From: a virus
Reading direction: 5' to 3' (one strand)
Length of the DNA: 59,264 nucleotides
Virus record (IMG/VR): IMGVR_UViG_3300009481_000013
Location: 1 to 59,264 of that record
Below, piece by piece: positions 16,242 to 23,505 of the stretch. The translations under genes and the position numbers were made by a program. Each line of letters starts with the position of its first letter. Position 1 is the first letter of the stretch. Under the pieces are notes generated by a model that saw only the letters and a list, made by a program, of their open reading frames with translations, made no database searches and was not told the origin of the DNA.

Positions 16242-19200
16242 GGGCGGCGCCGCTGCCGTTGCTCTAACAAATAAAAAACTAGCTCCACATCCAAACAATG
16301 CTGAAAGAGATTTGCAATATGGCAAAATCTCGGATGCTGAGCTGGATTCTATTTTTCCTAGAGAATATGGAACTATGACAGATGCTTCTGACGATACATA
16401 CGTTGGAAGGATTTTTCACGCTCTTGGTTCGCAAGGATTGATAGACACTTCTCATTCTCCCTCATATTCGATGGGCTCCACACGTCTGGCAGCACTCAAA
16501 AAATATGGTCGTGGTTCTATCGGGCTAGACAAGTATGAAACTGATGACGTAATCGCAACCGTAAGCGGAAAAAAGACTGAATATGGTGATTTAGATATTG
16601 ATCTTCTTTTTACTGGCGACAAAAAGTCTATTGCCAACGCAATTGAAGCTATTGACCCGTCTGTTTATGCAGCAGCAGCTGGAGGTCCCAAAGCTGTTGC
16701 TGTAGCTATTCGAATTGGAAACAAAGTTATCCAAGTAGACTTGGTTGATATCTCTGAAGGTCAAGCGGCACAGGACTTTCTTTGGAAGAGCAGTTTTGTA
16801 GACTTGGCAGCTGGAGTTAAAGGTGCTTTTTCTATTATTTTGCTGCGAGCAGTAGCTTCTGTTATGGAAATTGGTCCTAGTGATACCCTTGAGTCTCTTA
16901 TTCAATATGCTCAAGACAATCCAGAGTCTCGATTTGCCAAAGATTTCAATAAAAAGCTAAAACTAAATTATCAACCAGTTGGTTCGCGCTTTTCTCTTGG
17001 TTCAAAAGGTTTAAAGCTTATTGTAGATTTAGAAAAGCCAAGTAAAAAAGATCCTAACAAAAAAACTCAATCAAAAATCGATTTTGAAGATGCAGTGCGT
17101 CAAGGATACGAAGATTTAGATGAATTGGCGCAAATAATTCTTCAAAATCGAAATGCTGACTCATCTACGATTTATAGTGCAACGAAACTAGCTAGTTTTA
17201 TCAAAAAACACGTCCCTCAAAGCAAAATCAATCTGATTTGGAGCGCTTTTCTAAAAAGTACTAAAGATACGCTTGAAGGAAAAATCGATCAACACGATTA
17301 TGAGACTGGAATGGCTTTTTTGGGCAATTTACTCGGAACTGAGTGGACTCCTGAAGCAGCTGCAACCTTAAATGAAGCTCGTGAAGATATTGGGCGATTT
17401 ATTGGTAAAAATAAGTTCTCCAATAAGAATATGCTGTTGCTATTGAGGGCTTTGGTTTCCGAATCGGGCAACGAAGGAAAGACCAGTTTTGATATTAAGC
17501 TTTCAGAAAATCCAGCGGTTGATATGGTTGAGAAAATGGATTCATCGTTCAGTCACTTTGGTATCGACCCAGAAGGCAAGTTCTTTATGGAAACCAGCAA
17601 TAGCGGTCCTGTAACGAAAGAGAACTTGGAAGAAAAGTTCGGAACTAAGCCAGAGTTTTTCCACGATATCTATGAATCCTTCAAATGGTTGTCCAACAGT
17701 AAAGAGGTTCAAGGTTCTCTTCAAGAAATTTTCAAACAAATCGGACCAATTAGATATGATGCTGAACTCTTTCCAGTTTTGACTCACGAAGGTGATGCTT
17801 CAGGGAATATTGTATTCGTTGGCACACCTTATTCGAGAGAGAAGCTTGGAAGAGTTGGTGGTTTCGTAGTATTTAAAGCTCAAAAATGGAGTCCTGAAGA
17901 GCTTAGTTGGTATCGACCAGAACCAGCAGAGAACGTAGCTTTGGTGAAGATGATTAAACAGTCTTCTTTCTCAGGCAACTGGGCTGGAGATTGGAGAGTT
18001 TATACCAACGAAGAAGATATGAAACACAACGTCACGCTTCACGTTGAGTTTGATGAGTTGTTGTCAAGCTATTTGAGCAGTGAAGAGAGCTTCAATAAAG
18101 CTCTGGCACTTGTCTCTACACGTAAAAACAATCCCGATAAGGATGAACTGCTCTTTTCTCTAAACAGAATACGTGAGGTGTTGCAAGATAAGCTTAATTC
18201 TTATGCTTCTGGAGCTGAATCTATTCTAGGTGGTGAAGGCTCTTACATCGAAGGCGTTGTCCTCCGAGTAAAGAAGAACAATGGTGATATTTTCGAAGCA
18301 AAAGGGACTTCATACAAGTTTGATGAGCACAAGGAAGAACTTTGGGAGGATCGCGTCAATGTACTTAATCTTACCAAGACTTTTGAAAAGAAACTAATGA
18401 TTGAGGTTCTAGAACTTAGAACTGATCATCCAGCAACATTGAACAAAGCAATCAAGCAAGTGTCCCTTGAGTTTAACGCTACCTCAAGCGGCGATGAAGC
18501 GAAGGTGGAGTTTATTAGAGAGCTGTTACCTGTTATCACCGACAAGACAACTGGGTTTGATAAAATAAAACCTGAAACAATCAACCTAATCAATGAAACA
18601 GAAGCTCTTTACAAAGAACTCCTTCAGCAGTTTGAAGCGAACAAGCCAAATCTCGATCCTGACACTATCAGGAAAACCCAAGCTTTGTATGACTCTTCTG
18701 CTGAGTCTCTAAGTAAGTACAAAGCAGCTGCCAGCTCTACTCTTGAGAGTATGTCTTATTTCGTATACCTTATTGGTTTAACACTGAACAGAAGAATCGA
18801 CAGATTTGTGAATTTTGGAAGAACTAAGCCACGCCCAGAGAAGAAAGATGTTCCTAAAGTTATCTTTTGGAATGGCAGGGCTCAACCTTGGCACAAAGGT
18901 CACGATGCTATGGTGCAGAAAGGCAAAAGTATGCTCAATACACTTGATGCTGAAGCGGTAATGATTATGATTGTCAAAGGTGGTAAAGCTTCTCAAGACA
19001 AATCGGTAAATCCATTGTCAGAGTCAGATCAAATCAACTTGATTAGTGCAATCTACGAAAATGATCCGCAAGTTATCGTTTCAGACAAGATTTTGAAGCG
19101 TTCATTCATTGGAGAGATTGCAAATGTTGTCTACAGCACTGGATATGAGGTTGTAGGTTGGCTTGCTGGTGCAGATAGGATCGATAGCTACAGAAAAGGA

Positions 19201-20364
19201 TTGAATTCTTTTAATCCCGAAATGTGGGAAAAAGATCACGCTTATTCGCCATTTGACGCCGACGATGCTGGACACTCCACAGTTAAGATGATCGAGACTC
19301 CTCGCGTCATGAGCGGAACCAAGGCGCGTGAGCTAGTGAATCAGGTAGAGGTTCCTGAATGGATTGATGCTGTAGCTCCAGATGGTATTGGGGAAGCTGC
19401 TCAACAAGCTTATGTCGAAGTTTATGACAAACTTCGAAACCCTGAGCTTTCTGAAATAGTGTTTGATGCTCTTGAAGAGATGTCATCAGCTGGTGGTGGT
19501 GCTGTTAGTGGTTATCCTGGTGGTTTCAAAGACCCAGACGCAGATGAGGGCACTCTAATCAGAGAAGAGGAAACAGATGGTGACGAACTACTTAATACAG
19601 AGGTAAATGAAATGGATCGTGAAGTATTTATGAAAGAAATGCAACTTAGGAAGTTTATTCGTCGTGCAATCAATATTGTCGAGAGTAAGAATCAAAAACA
19701 GCGCTTTTTGCAAGAATCTAAAGTGCGAAAGTACGTACGAAAGCTTATTCTTGAAGCAGAAGAAGATCATCCTCACGATTCTACCGGTATCAATGTTCTG
19801 GAAGACCTTTTGAAGAAAATCATCCCAGTATTTGAGAAAGATTACAAATCGCTCACTACGGATGCAAACCAACGTAAATCTTTCCGTTCTCACGTTATCA
19901 ATGCAGTGCAAAATTCTCTTGCTCCTTCACGAGCTGAGATTAGTATTAATCCAGAAGCTCCACAAGGACCTGCTGTAGGGATGACTGAACAGGAAGATGA
20001 ACTTGAGATGGATATTCCTACTGAAAGGGATCTTGATCCTAAATTTATCGATATTGATCCAGCATCTAAAGAAGCTCCAGAAATTGCTCCAGAAGAGAAG
20101 TTTGGCATTCCTGGTGAAGACGAAACAGGACGTAATGTCGCTATGAGAAGTTGGGATCAAGTAGAAACTTCAGTTATTGATGCCTATAATGTTTTGTCAA
20201 ATGCACAGGATCGGGAAATGTTTTATGATTATCTTATTACAAATCTAAAACTATATTTCGATAAAATGGAAGAAGAACTTTCTCCAGGTGTTCAGGAACC
20301 TGAGTCAGAAATCTATCAGCAACAAAAAACAGCAGAACAACCTTCTTCTGATTTTAATCTTTAA
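16213..20364 (+). CDS. Giant multidomain nucleotidyltransferase/NMNAT-like polyprotein
   Basis: 1383 aa; AGGAAG precedes the ATG. The start L-K-K-I-I-N-E/G-G resembles the cassette's cleavage sites. Residues ~86-130 carry G-S-T-R-L-A and Y-G-D-L-D-I-D, a Pol-beta-type nucleotidyltransferase. Around residue 680, Y-I-E-G-V-V-L-R followed by E-A-K-G-T resembles motifs IV and V of nucleic acid ligases, though no motif I lysine is clear. Residues ~885-1040 form an NMN/nicotinate adenylyltransferase-like domain: G-R-A-Q-P-W-H-K-G-H (HxGH) and M-S-G-T-K-A-R-E. From ~1145 on there are F-L-Q-E/S and L-I-L-E/A sites between arginine-rich helices. This fits a packaged polyprotein cut by a prohead protease. 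NAD-related chemistry is inference. Confidence 0.75.
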   Translation: MHSLKKIINEGGAAAVALTNKKLAPHPNNAERDLQYGKISDAELDSIFPREYGTMTDASDDTYVGRIFHALGSQGLIDTSHSPSYSMGSTRLAALKKYGRGSIGLDKYETDDVIATVSGKKTEYGDLDIDLLFTGDKKSIANAIEAIDPSVYAAAAGGPKAVAVAIRIGNKVIQVDLVDISEGQAAQDFLWKSSFVDLAAGVKGAFSIILLRAVASVMEIGPSDTLESLIQYAQDNPESRFAKDFNKKLKLNYQPVGSRFSLGSKGLKLIVDLEKPSKKDPNKKTQSKIDFEDAVRQGYEDLDELAQIILQNRNADSSTIYSATKLASFIKKHVPQSKINLIWSAFLKSTKDTLEGKIDQHDYETGMAFLGNLLGTEWTPEAAATLNEAREDIGRFIGKNKFSNKNMLLLLRALVSESGNEGKTSFDIKLSENPAVDMVEKMDSSFSHFGIDPEGKFFMETSNSGPVTKENLEEKFGTKPEFFHDIYESFKWLSNSKEVQGSLQEIFKQIGPIRYDAELFPVLTHEGDASGNIVFVGTPYSREKLGRVGGFVVFKAQKWSPEELSWYRPEPAENVALVKMIKQSSFSGNWAGDWRVYTNEEDMKHNVTLHVEFDELLSSYLSSEESFNKALALVSTRKNNPDKDELLFSLNRIREVLQDKLNSYASGAESILGGEGSYIEGVVLRVKKNNGDIFEAKGTSYKFDEHKEELWEDRVNVLNLTKTFEKKLMIEVLELRTDHPATLNKAIKQVSLEFNATSSGDEAKVEFIRELLPVITDKTTGFDKIKPETINLINETEALYKELLQQFEANKPNLDPDTIRKTQALYDSSAESLSKYKAAASSTLESMSYFVYLIGLTLNRRIDRFVNFGRTKPRPEKKDVPKVIFWNGRAQPWHKGHDAMVQKGKSMLNTLDAEAVMIMIVKGGKASQDKSVNPLSESDQINLISAIYENDPQVIVSDKILKRSFIGEIANVVYSTGYEVVGWLAGADRIDSYRKGLNSFNPEMWEKDHAYSPFDADDAGHSTVKMIETPRVMSGTKARELVNQVEVPEWIDAVAPDGIGEAAQQAYVEVYDKLRNPELSEIVFDALEEMSSAGGGAVSGYPGGFKDPDADEGTLIREEETDGDELLNTEVNEMDREVFMKEMQLRKFIRRAINIVESKNQKQRFLQESKVRKYVRKLILEAEEDHPHDSTGINVLEDLLKKIIPVFEKDYKSLTTDANQRKSFRSHVINAVQNSLAPSRAEISINPEAPQGPAVGMTEQEDELEMDIPTERDLDPKFIDIDPASKEAPEIAPEEKFGIPGEDETGRNVAMRSWDQVETSVIDAYNVLSNAQDREMFYDYLITNLKLYFDKMEEELSPGVQEPESEIYQQQKTAEQPSSDFNL

Positions 20365-20372
20365 CTTTCCCC

Positions 20373-20401
20373 TTGACATCTTAAACTAGAAATGTTAGAT
20401 C
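20373..20401 (+). promoter_or_regulatory. Sigma70-like promoter
   Basis: TTGACA (20373-20378), 17 bases, TAGATC (20396-20401). The -10 is weaker than in other copies. It lies right after the polyprotein stop and before a GATC-rich leader, 113 bases before the next start. Confidence 0.5.
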
Positions 20402-20471
20402 TATGACTTGATCATTAGACAAGAGAACACTTGATCTATTTTTTCTTATTTGATCTATAATATTACTGATC
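20398..20471 (+). repeat. Cluster of TTGATC-like repeats (GATC sites)
   Basis: Five GATC sites lie at 20398, 20410, 20433, 20452 and 20468, most as (T/C)TTGATC(T/A) or its complement, in an AT-rich stretch between the promoter and the MazG-like gene. They could be operator half-sites or Dam-methylation sites. No protein is identified as binding them. Confidence 0.5.
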
Positions 20472-20513
20472 AATTGGTATAGTGTTCTATACGTTCAAAT
20501 CCAAGGAGAAATA

Positions 20514-21005
20514 ATGACTATTAGAGATGATTATGAAGAAATCGGAGCAAGCATTGGAAGGCTCATTCAAGAAAAACAAGCAGCGTACGGAGATTCATTT
20601 AACCGGTCTAACGAAATTCTACGGGTTCTATATCCTGAAGGTGTTACACCAGATAAGTATCGTGATTTCCTAGCTGTAACGAGAGTTATTGATAAGCTAT
20701 TCAGGATCGCTACAGACAGAGACGCACTTGGAGAAAGTCCGTGGCGTGATGTTATGGGCTATGCGCTTTTGAGTCTTGCTCACCAAGAAGAAGAGAGAGT
20801 GATTTCATTTACACCCGATGAAATAAAAAAGGCTGTAATAAGTGAATATGAAGAAGTTTATGGCGTAGAAACTCCTCCTAAGATTGCCCCTGCCCCTCGC
20901 GGCGGTCGGCAACAGAAAGGTTGGGCTCAACAACAAACAGCCACCGCTGGTCAGACCACTACAGTAGTTAATACAGAAGTGCCTGCCGATCATAAGAAAC
21001 GTTAA
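20514..21005 (+). CDS. MazG-like nucleotide pyrophosphohydrolase-type protein
   Basis: 163 aa, AAGGAG eight bases before the ATG. Q-A-A-Y-G-D-S-F, D-K-L-F-R-I-A-T and E-S-P-W-R-D-V-M-G-Y form the pattern of phage proteins in the DUF1599/MazG-like group (all-alpha, hydrolysing or sensing dNTPs). The C-terminal 45 residues are a low-complexity Gln/Thr-rich tail. It starts a short operon with the HTH gene at 21008 under promoter 20373 and the GATC cluster. Confidence 0.65.
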   Translation: MTIRDDYEEIGASIGRLIQEKQAAYGDSFNRSNEILRVLYPEGVTPDKYRDFLAVTRVIDKLFRIATDRDALGESPWRDVMGYALLSLAHQEEERVISFTPDEIKKAVISEYEEVYGVETPPKIAPAPRGGRQQKGWAQQQTATAGQTTTVVNTEVPADHKKR

Positions 21006-21007
21006 TA

Positions 21008-21379
21008 GTGGTTTGGACTCCAAAGAAAAAAAAGTTTGGCAAGAACAGATATTATTCAGTAGCCAAGTTGTTGCGAAGGCAAAGAAAAACTTCTCCACAG
21101 TTTGAAGTAATGCTCAGCAGCCTTTCTCTTGAAGAAGTGATTGCCCTGAAACTTGAGTTGGCAGCTCAGGCTTCAGGGTCTCCTCTTTACGGTGTTCCTC
21201 TTTGGAAGAATTTAAATTTTATCGTTAGAGATGCTGTTATTAAATATGCTCTTTCAGCTACTCGTACTAAACACGAAGCAGCTCGTTTTTTGGGAATGGA
21301 TATAAGTCAGTTTTGGTTAAGGCAGAAATATTATCAAACAGAAAGTTATTTTAACAAAGAAAAAGAAGATGATCTGTAG
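21008..21379 (+). CDS. Fis-like helix-turn-helix protein
   Basis: 123 aa, GTG start two bases after the MazG-like stop. A basic N terminus is followed by helices and, near residues 77-105, A-L-S-A-T-R-T-K-H-E-A-A-R-F-L-G-M-D, which matches the Fis/NtrC-type HTH (A-L-x-x-T-x-x-x-x-x-A-A-x-x-L-G-I). A DNA-binding regulatory role is likely; the target is unknown. Confidence 0.65.
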   Translation: MVWTPKKKKFGKNRYYSVAKLLRRQRKTSPQFEVMLSSLSLEEVIALKLELAAQASGSPLYGVPLWKNLNFIVRDAVIKYALSATRTKHEAARFLGMDISQFWLRQKYYQTESYFNKEKEDDL

Positions 21380-21443
21380 AACTTTTTTTTCTTTGTCCGT
21401 TTAAAGAGATAGAAAGCTAGTTAGCTTCACAAGAGATAGAACA

Positions 21444-21545
21444 ATGAGTAAAATACAAGGGATTTCTGGTTTTAGTATGTCACAGGTCACAAGATCGGTG
21501 GGTACAGCTGCGCGCAACGATATCGAAGAAAAAAATAGCCCTTGA
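21444..21545 (+). CDS. Possible 33-aa leader peptide
   Basis: ATG to TGA, with AAGAGATAG upstream. It lies directly before a large inverted repeat (CCTTGATT ... AATCAAGG) and terminator 21576-21597. A tiny ORF next to a terminator could be an attenuator leader, but coding bias is hard to judge at this length. Confidence 0.35.
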   Translation: MSKIQGISGFSMSQVTRSVGTAARNDIEEKNSP

Positions 21546-21575
21546 TTTGAACGTTTAACAACCGAAAGAATCAAG

Positions 21576-21597
21576 GGACTCGAAAGAGTCCTTTTTT
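21576..21597 (+). terminator. Rho-independent terminator
   Basis: GGACTC, GAAA loop, GAGTCC, then TTTTTT. An outer pair CCTTGATT/AATCAAGG around 21540-21575 may form an alternative structure. It ends the 20514-21379 operon just before the RNA-rich region. Confidence 0.9.
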
Positions 21598-21629
21598 ATT
21601 AGATACTTAGGAGAAACACAACAATAGGC

Positions 21630-21658
21630 TTGACAAATAGCGCGCCGCCTGCTACAAT
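21630..21658 (+). promoter_or_regulatory. Sigma70-like promoter for the tRNA/tmRNA region
   Basis: TTGACA (21630-21635), 17-base GC-rich spacer, TACAAT (21653-21658). It is a near-consensus promoter between the terminator and the first RNA genes. Confidence 0.75.
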
Positions 21659-21680
21659 GCGTTGGACTTAGGAGAAAGAG

Positions 21681-21824
21681 ATGAAATTACAACCTATTTT
21701 TGGTAAAATGCAAAGAGATGGTAAAAATAAGAATGGATTGATGATGTTTAAATGCTTAGAGTGTGGACGTAGGTCTTCTTGGGCAAGGCAAGAACATAAT
21801 CACCCAGAGGTTGAAGAAAAGTAA
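21681..21824 (+). CDS. Small zinc-finger-like protein, 47 aa
   Basis: GGAGAAAGAG precedes the ATG. C-L-E-C-G-R-R-S then H-N-H gives two cysteines and two histidines that could bind zinc. It is the first gene after promoter 21630 and lies seven bases before the first tRNA. Function unknown. Confidence 0.6.
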   Translation: MKLQPIFGKMQRDGKNKNGLMMFKCLECGRRSSWARQEHNHPEVEEK

Positions 21825-21831
21825 GAAATAT

Positions 21832-21909
21832 GCGCCCAAAGTGTCAAGAGGCTCTGTATACCTGTTTTGTACTCAGGAGGACCGAGTTCGAGACTTGGTG
21901 GGTGCTCCA
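21832..21909 (+). tRNA. tRNA-Thr(TGT)
   Basis: Acceptor GCGCCCA/TGGGTGC, discriminator T, encoded CCA. T-arm CCGAG-TTCGAGA-CTTGG. Anticodon loop TTTGTAC. The D-stem is weak (mostly G-U) and 31-39 is a T-T mismatch, so it may need modification or be degenerate. Confidence 0.7.
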
Positions 21910-21961
21910 AGAAGATGTGGAATAAGGTGATAACCACAGTTAAATAAAAACGACCTACTAT

Positions 21962-22259
21962 GGGGGATCCATGGTTTCGACAGAGTAAGGAGAATGATTC
22001 ATACAAGGAAGCCAGCCAACAAATGCTTTAAATCAGTGTTGGAAAGTATAACTGCAAACGATAATGTTGAACAGTTCGCTCCTATTGCTCTAGCAGCGTA
22101 GAAAGCTGGGCGTCAACTGCCTGGGAACAGAAAGTTGAAAAGAGAAGAATGAATGGTAGAATGGAATGTCAGTTGCTGGACTCAAACCAGCTAACCTTGT
22201 AAGTATTTGAATTATTTGAGTTATTTTGGACAGCGGTTCGACTCCGCTATCCTCCACCA
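21962..22259 (+). ncRNA. ssrA: tmRNA (ssrA), one-piece, with CCA
   Basis: Acceptor GGGGGAT (21962) pairs with ATCCTCC before ACCA (end 22259). The T-arm is AGCGG-TTCGACT-CCGCT. The 5' part has the tmRNA-type GGTTTCGACAGAG. The resume codon GCA (22054) starts the tag ANDNVEQFAPIALAA, then TAG (22099-22101). The ending A-L-A-A is a protease-recognition type tail. tmRNA frees stalled ribosomes with SmpB and tags the peptide for degradation; no smpB is visible here, so the host protein is presumably used. Confidence 0.95.
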
Positions 22260-22312
22260 GAGTGAAAGCCAGCAAGAACTAGGCTTGACGCATCGGAGAG
22301 ACGATGATTTAT

Positions 22313-22387
22313 AGGTTCGTAACTCAGAGGCAGAGTGCTACTTTTACACGGTAGAAGCCGAGATTTCGAAATTCTCCGAACCTACCA
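22313..22387 (+). tRNA. tRNA-Val(TAC)
   Basis: Acceptor AGGTTCG/CGAACCT is perfect, discriminator A, encoded CCA. D-stem ACTC/GAGT, anticodon stem CTACT/GGTAG with loop TTTACAC. The T-stem has one T-T mismatch. Confidence 0.85.
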
Positions 22388-22390
22388 TAG

Positions 22391-22464
22391 GCGTGCAGTG
22401 AAGGGCGGGATTGACTATCGTCCAGTTCATAGCCTAGTCAGCAATGAATCCTGACACTGCACGC
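22391..22464 (+). ncRNA. Small structured RNA closed by a 10-bp stem
   Basis: GCGTGCAGTG (22391-22400) pairs perfectly with CACTGCACGC (22455-22464). Inside, GGATT/AATCC and GACTA/TAGTC can form two more 5-bp helices. The length equals a tRNA and it lies four bases after one, but there is no T-arm or anticodon arm. It is not recognised; perhaps a tRNA remnant or a separate small RNA. Confidence 0.5.
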
Positions 22465-22484
22465 CAACGATTTTAAGAGATGGC

Positions 22485-22513
22485 TTGACAAGCCTAAAAT
22501 GATCTGTTAGAAT
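22485..22513 (+). promoter_or_regulatory. Sigma70-like promoter
   Basis: TTGACA (22485-22490), 17 bases, TAGAAT (22508-22513), preceded by GGC. The -35, spacer end (TGATCTGT) and -10 are almost identical to copies at 32343 and 40733. Confidence 0.8.
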
Positions 22514-22537
22514 GTTAGAAAAGAAAAGGAGAAAATT

Positions 22538-22561
22538 ATGGGCACCGAACCAACGTGGTAA
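22538..22561 (+). CDS. Seven-codon micro-ORF after a strong Shine-Dalgarno
   Basis: AAGGAG lies seven bases before ATG; the reading frame encodes M-G-T-E-P-T-W and stops with TAA. It is placed between promoter 22485 and tRNA-Asp. It could be a leader peptide or the remains of a deleted gene start. Confidence 0.3.
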   Translation: MGTEPTW

Positions 22562-22570
22562 ACAAATAGT

Positions 22571-22646
22571 GGCTTAGAGATCGAAGAGTCGAAATATCTG
22601 CCTGTCGAGCAGAATCAAACAGGTTCGAGTCCTGTCTAGGTCGCCA
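22571..22646 (+). tRNA. tRNA-Asp(GTC)
   Basis: Acceptor GGCTTAG/CTAGGTC (two wobbles), discriminator G, encoded CCA. Anticodon stem TCTGC/GCAGA, loop CTGTCGA. T-arm ACAGG-TTCGAGT-CCTGT. The D-arm is poorly paired. Confidence 0.8.
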
Positions 22647-22647
22647 T

Positions 22648-22748
22648 CCCGTTAGCAGAGACGGGCAAGATGAGTTCGAGGTCTGACGGCATTTCCACGC
22701 TGCTCACTCATCAGGGATACGATACAACAACCGCCAAGTGGTGTATCC
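22648..22748 (+). other. Hairpin-rich spacer between tRNAs
   Basis: No gene is seen. Three successive inverted repeats are present: CCCGT/ACGGG (22648-22665), GATGAGT/ACTCATC (22669-22712) and GGATAC/GTATCC (22715-22748). These may be processed leader or decayed tRNA sequences. Confidence 0.45.
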
Positions 22749-22777
22749 TGGGTAATGCTGATAGTTGTTAAATTTTT

Positions 22778-22856
22778 GGGGTATGGGTCTGCCTGGGGTG
22801 GACACCTCGCTTGCACCGAGGATCTCAACAGGGTTCGAGTCCCTGATACTCCACCA
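22778..22856 (+). tRNA. tRNA-Ala(TGC)
   Basis: Acceptor GGGGTAT/ATACTCC, discriminator A, encoded CCA. D-stem GTCT/GGAC, anticodon stem CCTCG/CGAGG with loop CTTGCAC, T-arm CAGGG-TTCGAGT-CCCTG. Confidence 0.9.
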
Positions 22857-23124
22857 TTGCGTTAGGGAATCCACACTGGGGACAGTGCCCGCGCAATCAA
22901 ATTACCTCGCGTTGGTTTAAAATTGATGCGTTTTTAAGGGAAAACGCGCTCGCTCCTCGCGGAAGCTTAGAGATTGAACGAGCATATACGATCTGAGGAT
23001 GTTTTTTAGATAAGCCACTGGCGGCGGGTTGAAGCTCTTCGGAGATTATCCAAAGTAACTAGCTTATGACGGGAAAGCCACCGTGTGTTCGGCTTGACAA
23101 GGTACGGAGAGACGTCGCATTTGT
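22857..23124 (+). other. 268-base spacer without a gene
   Basis: I see no convincing coding sequence. Structures include CACTG/CAGTG near 22876-22889 within a TTGCG/CGCAA pair, and a perfect GCGTTTT/AAAACGC hairpin (22928-22947). A TTGACA at 23094-23099 with a downstream GGAGAGAC block precedes tRNA-Ile. Confidence 0.45.
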
Positions 23125-23202
23125 GGGTGTGTAGCTCAGCCAGGTTAGAGCAGTCGTCTGATACGCGAAAGATCATAGGTTCAAATCCTATCATACCTAC
23201 CA
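23125..23202 (+). tRNA. tRNA-Ile(GAT)
   Basis: Acceptor GGGTGTG/CATACCT (first pair G-T), discriminator A, encoded CCA. D-stem GCTC/GAGC, anticodon loop CTGATAC in a 4-bp stem, T-arm ATAGG-TTCAAAT-CCTAT. Confidence 0.85.
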
Positions 23203-23204
23203 CA

Positions 23205-23272
23205 GCGGAAGACGTTGGTTCGATTCCAACTATCACAACCATAGTGATATCGTTTAGTGGAAGGATATCCGC
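23205..23272 (+). tRNA. Circularly permuted tRNA-like gene (3' half before 5' half)
   Basis: First part: anticodon-stem strand GCGGA (23205), AGAC, T-arm GTTGG-TTCGATT-CCAAC, acceptor TATCACA, A, CCA (ends 23241). One base later comes the 5' part: AGTGATA (23243), TC, D-arm GTTT-AGTGGAA-GGAT, A, anticodon-stem TCCGC (23268-23272). The acceptor pairs 6 of 7 and the anticodon stem 5 of 5, with tRNA-like spacing throughout. The break lies in the anticodon loop, so no anticodon can be read. It may be an expressed permuted tRNA or the remnant of a tandem duplication. Confidence 0.55.
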
Positions 23273-23329
23273 ACCATTTTAAGGAAAAAGAGTGACAAAC
23301 TTGGAAAAAAGCATTGCACGCATTAGCAA

Positions 23330-23488
23330 ATGAAGAAGCCTAGATTTCCTGAAGGGAGAGTAATTAAAGAAGGCGGAAAGCATACAGATTATTGTGGATG
23401 CAATGACTGCCGATTAGTTGAAAAGACTAAAGAAGAATTTCGTAGGGCATTGTTTTTTGCCCGAATAGAGGAGAAGAAGAGATGTTAG
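23330..23488 (+). CDS. Small Cys-containing protein, 52 aa
   Basis: ATG to TAG with Y-C-G-C-N-D-C-R near residue 22, a possible zinc or Fe-S knuckle, followed by a charged helix. No strong Shine-Dalgarno is seen. It lies between RNA genes. Function unknown. Confidence 0.45.
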   Translation: MKKPRFPEGRVIKEGGKHTDYCGCNDCRLVEKTKEEFRRALFFARIEEKKRC

Positions 23489-23505
23489 AAAGTGACTTTA
23501 TTTTT

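Noticed and set aside
21381-21395. T-tract after the HTH gene as terminator
   Set aside because: The run of T has no stem before it; the real terminator is at 21576-21597.
22090-22275. 61-aa minus-strand frame
   Set aside because: It lies within the tmRNA; RNA structure explains the sequence.
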